45,823 bases of DNA. Origin: Mesorhizobium sp. LSJC280B00 (GTDB taxonomy: Bacteria > Pseudomonadota > Alphaproteobacteria > Rhizobiales > Rhizobiaceae). Below the pieces are notes generated by a model. That model did no database searches, was not told the origin of the DNA, and was given only the letters and a program-made list of their open reading frames with translations. Both the position numbers and the translations under genes were made by a program. The stretch covers positions 11,752 through 57,574 of the forward strand of contig NZ_AYVL01000023.1 in assembly GCF_000502835.1 (NCBI RefSeq), read 5' to 3'. Below, in pieces: positions 1 to 7,351 of the stretch. Numbering within the stretch: the first letter of the stretch is position 1; every line of letters starts with the position of its first letter.

Positions 1-197
1 GCCTTGCGGGCCTCCTCAGGTTCCATCTCGTCGAAAATCACGGCCATGCAAACGCGCACCGCGAGGTCCCAGCAAGGGCCACGCTTGGTCCACTTCATCA
101 GCTCCTCGCCGGCTTTCTCGGCGTTGTTTACGCTGCGGATGATCCCGGGACGCTCGGTCTTGACCGGGACCGGAGGGTTGAACCAGTGGAGAGCCAT
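1..197 (-). CDS. DUF982 family protein (C-terminus off the left edge)
   Basis: Reading leftward from an ATG at 197, the protein begins MALHWFNPPVPVKTERPG and continues through a pattern with AEKAGEELMKW, GPCWDLAVRVCMAVI and EPEEAR. This is the layout of DUF982, a family of about 80-100 residues very common in rhizobia: an N-terminal W...PV segment, then Leu-x-x-W, a Cys in the middle helix and a terminal EEAR helix. The C-terminal end lies outside the window. The function of the family is unknown. Family assignment is from the motif pattern only. Confidence 0.7.
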   Translation of the reverse strand, partial: MALHWFNPPVPVKTERPGIIRSVNNAEKAGEELMKWTKRGPCWDLAVRVCMAVIFDEMEPEEARK

Positions 198-379
198 GCG
201 ATCACTCTTTGTCGGCCCGATCAAGTTCCTCCAGCAAATACTTTTGCTCAGCCCAGTTCCCGTTCTACAGGCAGAGTGAGCAGGTTGCGAAGGTAATTGC
301 GGATTACCTCTGACTATTGAAATGGCGCAGGACGGCGCGCTTCCGTTGCGATGCCACAGCGGCTGAAGTTGGCTGACAG

Positions 380-556
380 CTACTCGCGACCGTCGATAGC
401 CACGCAGAGGCCCATGGCAGTTGCTGCCTCGACGATTGCCTCGGTTAGTTCTTCGTTGGAGGCCACCAAATAAGGCGCAGTCTCCCGAGCTTCGCGTAGT
501 GCCGCTTTGATCGAGACCGTGTCGCCACGGTCCGCCCTGTTGAGGAGGCGGTTATT
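380..556 (-). pseudogene. Second copy of the small tandem protein, no start codon of its own
   Basis: The frame reads NNRLLNRADRGDTVSIKAA..., then ETAPYLVASNEELTEAIVEAATAMGLCVAIDG. It matches the upstream small protein position by position (VSIK with ISVK, ELTEAIVEAA with ELVELIVNVA, GLCVAID with GLFVGFD). The similarity begins right where the upstream gene stops, but in another frame and with no ATG, GTG or TTG at a sensible place. The nearest in-frame ATG is inside the upstream gene at about 604. I read it as a tandem duplication whose second copy lost its start, or as one two-repeat gene broken by a frameshift. Confidence 0.45.
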
Positions 557-779
557 CGCAAAGATCGAACCCGACGAACAGGCCAAAGGCTGGGGCAACA
601 TTGACAATAAGCTCCACCAGCTCGCAGTCAGTTTCCGCCAGATGTGGCCCGTCTCGGCGCACCGCTGCAATAGTCTCTTTGACGGAGATGATTTGGCCGC
701 GACGGGCTTGTAGGATCAGCTCGTGAACAAGGTGTTCGGCAGTCACCTTGTCGGGTCGGCAGTTCGTCCAAACATTCAT
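552..779 (-). CDS. Small rhizobial hypothetical protein, first copy of a tandem pair
   Basis: A 75-residue protein starting MNVWTNCRPDK. Its central part (ISVKETIAAVRRDGPHLAE, then ELVELIVNVAPAFGLFVGFD) aligns with the frame that follows directly downstream at 380-556. The pattern is VS[IV]K, R..GP/APhL, EL.E.IV, GL.V. It has no recognised domain. Codon use is GC-rich at third positions, and the existence of a paralogue supports it being real. Function unknown. Confidence 0.5.
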   Translation of the reverse strand: MNVWTNCRPDKVTAEHLVHELILQARRGQIISVKETIAAVRRDGPHLAETDCELVELIVNVAPAFGLFVGFDLCE

Positions 780-936
780 ACAAGGCCTCCCACCTCAGCG
801 AGAACCCACGCGGAACATTCATGATCCTCTGTCGAGAAAAATCAAGAAGAATGTTTGATAACTTCTGAGTGGGAATCAGGGGGACAAGCCACGAAGCGAG
901 CCTCTATACTCTTTGACCTGACGCTCAGCCAGCCGG

Positions 937-1131
937 CTAAGGGACTTCTTCCGTCGGGCCCTGTTTGGCCCGATCAATAGCCGCAAGTAATGACTGTAGG
1001 GTTGGCGGCAGTTCTGGTTCGACCTCCAGATTTAAGAACGTTTGTACGTGATGACGATAGCCTTCGGAACGGATCAGTTTCCGAAACGCTCCGGAGACAG
1101 ACTGATGGTCTGCTTTGTTGCTCGTTGTCAT
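937..1131 (-). CDS. Small protein resembling NepR-type anti-sigma factors
   Basis: Starting at the second Met (1131) gives 64 residues beginning MTTSNKADHQ and ending with a helix built on EVEPELPPTLQSLLAAIDRA. That ending resembles the NepR signature of a basic helix followed by ...P[DE]...LL..LD, as in the anti-sigma factor of the alphaproteobacterial general stress response. No PhyR or EcfG partner lies nearby and the match is short. It could equally be an unrelated rhizobial small protein. Confidence 0.35.
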   Translation of the reverse strand: MTTSNKADHQSVSGAFRKLIRSEGYRHHVQTFLNLEVEPELPPTLQSLLAAIDRAKQGPTEEVP

Positions 1132-1448
1132 GTTCGGGAAGTCCGTCCCCAATGAGCCGTAACTCGCCCGCAACGAACGGGTTCCATCAGGAGGTCGGAA
1201 TATTTTGGCTGAAATTTCTGAGCGGGAGATCGGCTAACTGGCTCGCGCGAAGACCCCCGTGCCCCCTTCGTTTGCCGCAGCATTAATCCCCGCTGTTTGA
1301 ACAGAAGATCGTGTCGATCTAGCGTCGGTGTTGCACATCGTGAACGTTGGAATGCTTCTGTCCAATGTTTGCTCACGCTGTGATGCCAACAGGGCAGGCT
1401 CTTGCGGCAGGGTGCCGCAAGGTCGCGACGATGAAACGCCGGCCCAGT

Positions 1449-1676
1449 TCAACCCGCGCGACGTCCTTCAAAGCTGGGGGGATCGATCTTCACCAAGCGG
1501 TCTGCGGCCTCGACCGCAGTTCGTATCCTGCTGCACAGCGCGAGATTTTCGGCCAGCATTTCTTCAGTGCGTTGAAGCGCGAGCTCGGTCCGGTGGATGC
1601 GCTGCCTGGCATTGGCAACTTCCGATGTCAAAAGATCGGCCGCCATCCCGTGGCCGTGGGGTTCCATAGTGTCCAT
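1449..1676 (-). CDS. Small helical hypothetical protein
   Basis: 75 residues starting MDTMEPHGHG. From residue 15 to about 62 it is a long amphipathic, probably coiled-coil helix (ANARQRIHRTELALQRTEEM, then LCSRIRTAVEAADRL). Codons have high GC at third positions, unlike the overlapping plus-strand frames, which is why this strand was chosen. No domain is recognised and no neighbour suggests a role. Confidence 0.45.
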   Translation of the reverse strand: MDTMEPHGHGMAADLLTSEVANARQRIHRTELALQRTEEMLAENLALCSRIRTAVEAADRLVKIDPPSFEGRRAG

Positions 1677-1747
1677 GGGTTTCTAATACATGGGGGGCGA
1701 TATCGTTCCCTGATGTCGGGCGAAACGGCGGGCCGCAGAAAAGCGCG

Positions 1748-2089
1748 ATGGGCCGAATGACCAATGCGCGCCCTGTCAAAACAGCGCCGGCAACAGGCGA
1801 ACGGCTTCGGCCGCTCTACATCGCACGGGCAGAGGCGATCACGGTCCAGAGGGCCATTGATCTGTTCAGGTACGACTACAACCTAAGCGAAGAAACACTC
1901 AGGCGGCTGGTGATCAAGCACCGTCTTCACAACCAGACAATGCCCGGTGCTCCGTGGAGAATAAACGCTCCCGGTTTGGCTATGGCGCTCGCCGGCGATG
2001 ATGACGCGCTTGCGCGGTTGAGGCGGGACGATCGCGAGCATCCGGACGTAACTCGGTATTTCAAGCGGCTCGGCATCCCGCGACCCTGA
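1748..2089 (+). CDS. Hypothetical protein with a possible helix-turn-helix
   Basis: A 113-residue protein, or 110 if it starts at the internal Met (1757). The middle region (TVQRAIDLFRYDYNLSEETL, then RRLVIKHRLHN) and the following GAPWRIN...LAMALAGDD look like an excisionase-like or resolvase-like helix-turn-helix. In such domains a W.I turn precedes the last helix. No enzymatic motif is seen. It lies between small hypotheticals and transposase remnants, so a role in a mobile element is possible but unproven. Confidence 0.55.
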   Translation: MGRMTNARPVKTAPATGERLRPLYIARAEAITVQRAIDLFRYDYNLSEETLRRLVIKHRLHNQTMPGAPWRINAPGLAMALAGDDDALARLRRDDREHPDVTRYFKRLGIPRP

Positions 2090-2179
2090 CCTGTTATCAA
2101 AAGTTATGGTCGCGCCGACTGTCTAGAGTAGACATTAAGTAGATGTCGCGGCCCGACAGGGCTCCACACAAGAGCGAAC

Positions 2180-2273
2180 CGTTGCTGCCTTGCGCATCGC
2201 CCTCTAGGCCGCCGGCGTCGAGTTCATCCCGGAGAACGGCAGCCGCGCCGGCGTGAGGCTCCGCAAACCTTAG
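2180..2273 (+). pseudogene. C-terminal remnant of an XRE-type transcriptional regulator
   Basis: In one plus frame the sequence reads TVAALRIAL, stop, AAGVEFIPENGSRAGVRLRKP, stop. The AAGVEF...ENG...GVRLR tail is the usual C-terminus of a large group of small rhizobial Cro/C1-type regulators, which normally have Glu where this copy has TAG. No helix-turn-helix part remains upstream. It is a degraded fragment, directly adjoining the IS5-type fragment. Confidence 0.65.
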
Positions 2274-2488
2274 GCCGCAGACTCGTTACTGCGCAGCCAC
2301 ACACCTGCTTTTCGCCATCGGACGAAGCGGTTGCAACAGGTGGTGCGCGGGCCATAGCGCTGAGGCAGGTCGCGCCATGGAGCACCGGAGCGCAGCACCC
2401 AGAAGATGCCGTTCAGCACGCGCCGATCATCAACACGTGGCACACCTCTTGGCTTGTTGGGTAGACGCTTTATTCCATTGCTGACCAT
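2270..2488 (-). pseudogene. IS5-family (IS427-like) transposase, N-terminal fragment
   Basis: The 72 residues contain RGVPRVDDRRVLNGIFWVL, then RSGAPWRDLP, RYGP and FVRWRKAGVW. This is the standard N-terminal region (DUF4096-type) of IS427-group transposases. The frame ends shortly after KAGVW, so the catalytic DDE part is missing. The fragment abuts the XRE remnant on its 3' side. It is a decayed insertion, not an active IS. Confidence 0.8.
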
Positions 2489-2563
2489 TGTCCAAAAGCG
2501 CTGTTAACCAAATTTTCTCACCCGCCAATGCTTATTCGCGCGACTGAAGGGGTGAGGTGATCG

Positions 2564-2815
2564 ATGTGTGATTCAAACATAAGCGCGTTTCCGTTGCATC
2601 GGCGGCGGAAGTTGGTCGAAGGGATCGCCCGGGTCCTGGAATCCAAGAACGCAGAGGACGCGAACGCCTTCTGGCGCAACACCGCCAAGGCAATTCTCGT
2701 TCAACTGTCCGAATCAGGAATTGCACCCGGGGTCGCCGAACAGGAAGTTGGAACGCTTCTTCATGCTGTCTTGGGCGATATCGCCACCCGCAGTGCTGCG
2801 AAACTTGCACAATAG
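2564..2815 (+). CDS. Small hypothetical protein, DUF6074-like
   Basis: 83 residues starting MCDSNISAFPLHRRR. The pattern FPLHRRRKLVEGIA...A..FWRNTAKAILVQLSESGI resembles the second half of small rhizobial DUF6074 proteins (short Arg-rich start, then FWR and L..GI). It starts with ATG after a GGGGTGAGGTG stretch that can serve as a ribosome binding site. Function unknown. Confidence 0.5.
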   Translation: MCDSNISAFPLHRRRKLVEGIARVLESKNAEDANAFWRNTAKAILVQLSESGIAPGVAEQEVGTLLHAVLGDIATRSAAKLAQ

Positions 2816-2874
2816 CATCGGCTCACGATGAAGGATTGCCGCATAGAGACGCCCCGGGGCTCCACAAGCGTAGC

Positions 2875-3087
2875 ACCACTGCATCCGTCAAACGCAGGTT
2901 TCTCACTGCGGATGAAAAGATAGCCGCGTTCGTCGAAATCATGCGCGCGAATGTGCTCTCGGGCGAGATACGGTTCCGCCTCGCCTGTCCGGCGGTCATC
3001 GACCAAATCGAGGTAGGCGATGCGGAAACCCGCATTCATGGAAGGCCGACGGACCTTTTCCACGAGCTGAACCCGCAAAACCAATGA
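2875..3087 (+). pseudogene. C-terminal remnant of a large serine recombinase
   Basis: The frame reads FLTADEKIAAFVEIMRANVL, then SGEIRFRLACPAVIDQIEV and ETRIHGRPTDL. This matches the conserved C-terminal end of rhizobial serine recombinases/resolvases, where the usual text is close to ...SG-I-FR-AY-R-VIDQVEVD---IRIHGRR--LE. The catalytic resolvase domain and zinc ribbon are missing and several positions are altered. It marks an old site-specific recombination event at the left edge of the defence island. A 140-residue frame on the opposite strand covers the same DNA and was judged a shadow. Confidence 0.6.
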
Positions 3088-3698
3088 GCCGCCGTTGAGT
3101 TCCACACTGCCATTTATGCGACTTTCGAAGCACAAAACACGAACATGTAGCGGCGGCCTATGTGTTTTCGACGTAAACAGCACTGGCTCACTTCGGCTAT
3201 CGGCCGGCTTGTGAATGACCGGAAGGGGGCCGTGACCCGACCGACTGCTTCTGGGTGTCGAGGATCGAATAGCTGTCGGACGCGCGGACCTCTTTTATCT
3301 GCGGGTTCCGATTCCGTAGCGGACTTTGGTACATCAAATTCACAAACACCGCTCTCGGGCTCTTTGCTGATGTTGAGAATGTCTGCCTGAGGCAACGCAG
3401 CTAAGGTCAGCGGGAGAGTTGGGTTCTCAGGACCGCTGAGATCCCGGAATCAAAAGGCTGGTACCTCGTAAAGCGAAAAACCCGCCGGCAGCGGGGCTGC
3501 CTTCCAATCAATAGCAATGGCTACCCGTTTGGGCTGGACGACCGGCCGCCCGTTCACACACCCCGCCAGGCTGGTCGGTCGGAACCATCGAGATCGAGCC
3601 AAGCGGTAAGGCCCCAAAGCACTACGGGCCCGACACCTACCGCTTCGGCGCCGCGCTGACGCGGGAACCAGGGTCCACGCAGACTGATGGAGCACAAG
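3088..3698. other. Intergenic debris between recombinase remnant and dGTPase-like gene
   Basis: About 610 bases with several short frames on both strands but none with a convincing start, ribosome site or domain. A plus-strand stretch near 3577-3670 reads GTIEIEPSGKAPKHYGPDTY in one frame and may be the tail of a lost gene. No insertion sequence ends could be recognised by eye. Confidence 0.4.
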
Positions 3699-5129
3699 TT
3701 ATATCGGTTTGAACATGCTTTCAGCTGCATCGGAGTTGAGGCGCGCCCAGAACTCCATCGCGTACCTGTCCGTCATGCCGGCGACGAAGTCGCAGACCTC
3801 ACGTGCTTTGACGCTTACATTAGGCGCTTTCCGAATGCGGCCCCGGACATCGGCGGGCATCAACAAGTCACCCCGGTCTCCCATCAGGGCCTTGAAGATG
3901 TCGGTGACGAGGTCGTAGCCCCGGTATTCACCAAGCTTCACGCGCGGCGCATAGATCGCAGCCACAAATGTGTACTGCTTCAACACCTCCTTGCGGAGCA
4001 TGAGCTTCTCCGGAAGGTATACCTGGCTGAGTGATGGGCACTCTTTGTGGGCTTTGAGTTCGACCCCCGAGATGAACTGGTGTACGAGCTCCGATGAGAA
4101 CTCTGTCCTCTTGTAGCCGTCCTCGCTCATGACCTTGGAGGTGCGGTACGCCTCGGCGAATGTCAGCAGGCTCTCGTCGCGCTTCGCTTGTTGGGCGATG
4201 TCGTCTTCTATCACGATGCCGTCGAGCGGCGAATCCGCATCCTCCGCCGGCTGCTCTATTATCTCGGAGAATATCTCCATGAAGACAGCCTGTATCTCAT
4301 TGATGGTCACCGTCCGCTTCATCGGCTTCGAGGCCCGTTTCGCTACCGCGCTGAGCAAGGCGTCGTCCGAGGCCAGCATCTCCGCAGGGGACAGGAACCC
4401 GACTTTGAAGCAGTCCTCTAGGTCGTAGACCGAGTAGGCGATGTCGTCCGCCAGATCCATGATGCTGCATTCGATCGTGCAGAATTTCTCCTCAGGACCG
4501 AGGACGTAGCCGTTGAGCGCCGATGCCTTGACCCGGTCGACGATAATTTTCTCCGAGCCGTAGTAGCCTTTGACAAAACCGTCCGCCGCCTTCCGGATGG
4601 CGGGTATCTCGTTGTCGTACTTCAGAGTGGCCGCGATGGTCCGATGGCAGAGATTGAGCCCTGCCCTATCGTCCCCCGCCAAAGGTTCGGCGTACCGCAA
4701 CTTCTTCTCAAGGCGCGTCAGGATTCTGAGGGTCTGCGCGTTCCCCTCGAAGCCGCCGTAGCGTTGCATTGCCTTGTCGAGCGCGCTCTCGCCGTTGTGG
4801 CCGAACGGCGGGTGACCGATGTCGTGCACGAGCCCGGCGGTCGCGCAAAGCCTTGGGTCGATCTTGCCGCCGAGATCCTTGTCGTAGTCGTAGTTTATGC
4901 GCTCGGCGATGCCCTGAGCGATCTGCGCCACTTCCAGAGAGTGGGTGAGCCGGTTGCGAAAGAAGTCCGACTCCCTGCTTGGGAAGACCTGGGTCTTGCC
5001 CTGCTGCCGGCGGAAGCTTGCGGAGTGGATTATCCGCCCGTAATCTCGGCCGAACTCGTCGCGCCACTTTTTGTCGTGGCCGTCCTTCTCGGGGACTACT
5101 TCTCGGCTGCGGTCCGCATCGGTGTACAT
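3699..5129 (-). CDS. dGTPase-type HD-domain deoxynucleoside triphosphate triphosphohydrolase
   Basis: A 476-residue protein with the typical opening DYGRIIHSASFRRQQGKTQV and the metal-binding HD motif: His63 in RLTHSLE, His102-Asp103 in LVHDIGHPPFGH, and an Asp in MDLADDIAYSVYDLED (about 225-229). This family hydrolyses dGTP or other dNTPs to the deoxynucleoside and triphosphate. Cellular dGTPases are housekeeping enzymes, and some family members deplete dNTPs as an antiphage defence. It is the last gene of the leftward arm, 3 bases after the small coiled-coil gene, so it is probably co-transcribed with the ATP-grasp protein. Its setting points to the defence role rather than housekeeping (inference). 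Confidence 0.88.
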   Translation of the reverse strand: MYTDADRSREVVPEKDGHDKKWRDEFGRDYGRIIHSASFRRQQGKTQVFPSRESDFFRNRLTHSLEVAQIAQGIAERINYDYDKDLGGKIDPRLCATAGLVHDIGHPPFGHNGESALDKAMQRYGGFEGNAQTLRILTRLEKKLRYAEPLAGDDRAGLNLCHRTIAATLKYDNEIPAIRKAADGFVKGYYGSEKIIVDRVKASALNGYVLGPEEKFCTIECSIMDLADDIAYSVYDLEDCFKVGFLSPAEMLASDDALLSAVAKRASKPMKRTVTINEIQAVFMEIFSEIIEQPAEDADSPLDGIVIEDDIAQQAKRDESLLTFAEAYRTSKVMSEDGYKRTEFSSELVHQFISGVELKAHKECPSLSQVYLPEKLMLRKEVLKQYTFVAAIYAPRVKLGEYRGYDLVTDIFKALMGDRGDLLMPADVRGRIRKAPNVSVKAREVCDFVAGMTDRYAMEFWARLNSDAAESMFKPI

Positions 5130-5132
5130 GGT

Positions 5133-5300
5133 CTAGGCCGGCTGATTAACGTGGCCGTGCTGCTGTCCATCTTTACCAGCATCCTGCTCCTTCTTCTCCT
5201 GCGCACGCTGCTCGGCCAGGATCCGTACCGTCTCCCGCAGAGTGCTCAGTTCCCGCTTCGCCTCCTGCCTTGCGTGCACGACAGCCTGGAAGTTTGCCAT
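5133..5300 (-). CDS. Small coiled-coil protein between the ATP-grasp and dGTPase genes
   Basis: Starting at the ATG at 5300 gives 55 residues (MANFQAVVHARQEAKREL...). The start is preceded by CAGGAGAATAG, a good ribosome binding site, and is preferred to the upstream Met at 5351. Residues 8-35 form a charged heptad-like helix (LSTLRETVRILAEQRAQEKK), and the tail is rich in Gln, His and Lys. It sits 75 bases after one gene and 3 bases before the next, so it is probably an operon member. No known family; it could be a partner or regulator of the dGTPase. Confidence 0.6.
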   Translation of the reverse strand: MANFQAVVHARQEAKRELSTLRETVRILAEQRAQEKKEQDAGKDGQQHGHVNQPA

Positions 5301-5375
5301 TCTATTCTCCTGCTTGGTTGTCCACCCAAGGTTGGCCTTGGATGTTCTCATTATGTTCTATTTCGACGGCCTTGG

Positions 5376-6782
5376 CTATGCATCGTCCGCCCGAATCATG
5401 CGCGTGGGTACCCCGGCCTTTCGTGCGACGTCGGCTATGTGGCTCGTCAGACCGACCTCGCCCCGCAGCAGGAGCCCGTGCCCGGTCGGAAGCGACTGTA
5501 CCCGCAGCCGCAACGATTCGAGACCCTCCGACACGTCGAATACTGCCCATCCGTCCGCCTCGCCCGGAACGATGATCGAGCCGGCCGAACGGCTAGCGCC
5601 ACGGTGAAGTTGCATGACCCAGACCTGCTCGCCGTCGAACGCCCACTCGAAGCGTACGTCGCCCAGCGCGGCGACGAGGCGGGCGTGCGTGGCCTTGACG
5701 GTCGCCACCACTATATCCGGAAGGGCCATCGGCGGCGTAGTGCCCTGCATGAAGTCCTCGCCGGTGCCGCGGGCGCCTTCAACATAGAGGATGCGGTCCG
5801 CACCCTGCACCGCTGCGCCCGACCAGACGGCCGGCACGGCCTCCTGGGCCAGCACGGATACGATCGCGGTGCCGTCGGGATCCTCCCTCGACAGTAGGGA
5901 GAAGGGGTCCAACCATCCTCGCGAGGTGGTGAACTTGCCCGGTACCTGTTCCACCGGACACGTCCTGGTCCAAATCTCCTTGGACCCGGTCGGCGTGCCG
6001 AAAGCAAATGGGGCCAAGCGCCGGCCAATTACCGTGCTCCGTGGAACCGGAAAACCAGCCAGGTGCGCGACGAGCAGGCCGAACGCTTTGTCGCCCATCA
6101 TCCGGGAGAAATCGTTGGGCCACCGAACGTCCACCCGATTGCCGGGCAGGGTTTCGTGGGCACCAAACTCCCAATAGAGAACGTGCGACTGCCGGTAACC
6201 CCGCGGTGCGGGGTGGAGGCTGAACTCGAGGCGGGCCGCCTCGCCGTGGGCGAGCTCGGGCCCGAATCCAAAGACGGTTTGGAAGGCGGCGTTGGCCCAC
6301 GGGGCAGGGAGGGAGGCAAAACCTTCCCTCTCGACGCCACGGGGCGTCGCGTCGGGACGGAACTCCACGACATCATCGAGGATCACGCCGGAGACGCCGC
6401 CATCGGACACGTCGATGGTCTCATTAACTATGGCGAAGCTTCCGTCCGCCGCGAAACGGGCCAGGGCGGTCAGAACGGCCTCAGAGTCCTGCAGCGCATA
6501 GAGGAACTCGCGGCTCTGCGAAGACGCTTCGCTGAAGGTGCGAATGTTGACCGTTCCTTCCCCGCTCCGTTCGAACAGCGCCTGCACGGCTTCCGAGGCG
6601 GTGGCGAATTGGTGGTTGGCCGGCAATCCGGCCAGCCGGCAGTATTCCTGCCGGGGTCCCGAGGGCGACGGCGAGAAGCTCACGAACTGGGCGACGTTGA
6701 ACCTCTCGGCCAGTCGGTCCAGCGTGGCGTCCTTGCGGAAGTCAGGCGGGGCGAGGTGAGACAGGTTTCCGGAATGGATCAT
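5376..6782 (-). CDS. PEP-synthase-like protein: ATP-grasp plus phosphohistidine swivel domain
   Basis: 468 residues. From about 228 on, the text GDKAFGLLVAHLAGFPVPRS matches the start of the PPDK/PEP-synthase ATP-grasp (GGKG..L....G..VP). It continues with AIVSVLAQEAVPAVWSGAAV, then EGARGTGEDFMQG and FEWAFDGEQVWVMQLHRG, which are its later strands. The C-terminal end GLLLRGEVGLTSHIADVARK carries the T-S-His motif of the mobile phosphohistidine domain (His448). There is no PEP-binding barrel, so it is built like rifampicin phosphotransferase rather than PEP synthase: ATP would load the His, and the phosphoryl group would go to an unknown acceptor. The first 220 residues are unrecognised. It is second or third in the leftward arm. 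Confidence 0.72.
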   Translation of the reverse strand: MIHSGNLSHLAPPDFRKDATLDRLAERFNVAQFVSFSPSPSGPRQEYCRLAGLPANHQFATASEAVQALFERSGEGTVNIRTFSEASSQSREFLYALQDSEAVLTALARFAADGSFAIVNETIDVSDGGVSGVILDDVVEFRPDATPRGVEREGFASLPAPWANAAFQTVFGFGPELAHGEAARLEFSLHPAPRGYRQSHVLYWEFGAHETLPGNRVDVRWPNDFSRMMGDKAFGLLVAHLAGFPVPRSTVIGRRLAPFAFGTPTGSKEIWTRTCPVEQVPGKFTTSRGWLDPFSLLSREDPDGTAIVSVLAQEAVPAVWSGAAVQGADRILYVEGARGTGEDFMQGTTPPMALPDIVVATVKATHARLVAALGDVRFEWAFDGEQVWVMQLHRGASRSAGSIIVPGEADGWAVFDVSEGLESLRLRVQSLPTGHGLLLRGEVGLTSHIADVARKAGVPTRMIRADDA

Positions 6783-6807
6783 CGGCGCTTGGGATCCAAC
6801 ATGGTCA

Positions 6808-6996
6808 TCAGGTCTCGCTGCTCATTGGTTTTACACTTGGGACGGTAAACACTCCCTTTGCAAGCGACAAATCGACCGCAGCTTTTTGCACAAGCAAAAG
6901 ACGGTACTGCGACAGCCTGGCACTTGCGGCACCGGGCCACGGATCGCGTGCCCGACGATTCTCGCCGCCGAATCCCTTTCGCGCCCTCTCTATCAT
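6808..6996 (-). CDS. Possible 62-residue protein between the regulator and ATP-grasp genes
   Basis: The ATG overlaps the TGA of the upstream HTH gene (ATGA), and the frame ends 25 bases before the ATP-grasp gene. The product MIERARKGFGGENRRARD... is basic and has no recognised domain. The overlap and spacing are what one expects of a coupled operon gene. The composition is not convincing and it may be just the leader between two real genes. Confidence 0.28.
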   Translation of the reverse strand: MIERARKGFGGENRRARDPWPGAASARLSQYRLLLVQKAAVDLSLAKGVFTVPSVKPMSSET

Positions 6997-7295
6997 ACGA
7001 GAGCCGAAAGGTTGTTAAGAATATGCAGAATATGCATTCGATGCTCCTCCGGCGCGTTGCGCAGGCGGCTCATGGCCTCCTCCAACTCCGAACCGGACGC
7101 CGTTGCCGTGCTGTCCGCCTTCACGAGCCAGTCAGCGAGGTCGGCCTCGAGCCCGGCGGAAGGCGGCACCTTGCGCGAAAGAACCTTGCTCACATGCCCT
7201 TGGGTGACGCGGCAGAACTCTGCCAACTCGCGCTGTCGAGTGCGAGTGCTCCTTAGGACGGCGTTCACGGTATCGATGATATCCGTCGATTGCAT
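6993..7295 (-). CDS. XRE-like helix-turn-helix regulator
   Basis: Starting at MQSTDIIDTVNAVL (7295) gives 100 residues. The helix-turn-helix lies at about residues 20-45: RQRELAEFCRVTQGHVSKVL followed by SRKVPP. The second half (EEAMSRLRNAPEEHRMHILH) is helical and probably serves dimerisation. An upstream in-frame Met at about 7328 would put the start inside the likely operator, so it was not chosen. It is the first gene of the leftward arm and lies head-to-head with the DNA glycosylase gene. The obvious role is control of both arms by binding the inverted repeat in between (inference). Confidence 0.75.
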   Translation of the reverse strand: MQSTDIIDTVNAVLRSTRTRQRELAEFCRVTQGHVSKVLSRKVPPSAGLEADLADWLVKADSTATASGSELEEAMSRLRNAPEEHRMHILHILNNLSALV

Positions 7296-7324
7296 TGACC
7301 TGTGTTTCACGAAATGAATATAAT
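7295..7324 (+). promoter_or_regulatory. Sigma-70-like promoter for the rightward arm
   Basis: TTGACC at 7295-7300 and TATAAT at 7319-7324 are separated by 18 bases, close to the ideal vegetative promoter. The -35 box overlaps the start codon of the divergent HTH gene, and the start of transcription should fall near 7331. That leaves a leader of only about 16 bases before the ATG at 7347. Such a strong match is unusual for this GC-rich DNA and implies that repression is needed. Confidence 0.6.
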
Positions 7325-7351
7325 GCATAATTCCTCGGGACAATTTATGCA
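7324..7351. promoter_or_regulatory. Inverted repeat, likely operator of the divergent cluster
   Basis: TGCATAATT at the left and AATTTATGCA at the right form an inverted repeat with one extra base in one arm, about 28 bases end to end. It overlaps the last base of the -10 box and the start codon of the glycosylase gene. On the other strand TTGTCC (complement of 7338-7343) could serve as the -35 of the leftward promoter. A repressor bound here would block both directions. The helix-turn-helix protein at 6993-7295 is the natural candidate. Confidence 0.5.

Noticed and set aside
2761..3183. A 140-codon minus-strand open frame
   Set aside because: It covers the serine recombinase tail on the other strand, which has a clear family match.
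4644..5897. A 417-codon plus-strand open frame
   Set aside because: It is antisense to the dGTPase and ATP-grasp genes, has no domain, and spans two real genes; GC-rich shadow.
6063..6848. A 261-codon plus-strand open frame
   Set aside because: Antisense to the ATP-grasp protein; no recognised motif or ribosome site.
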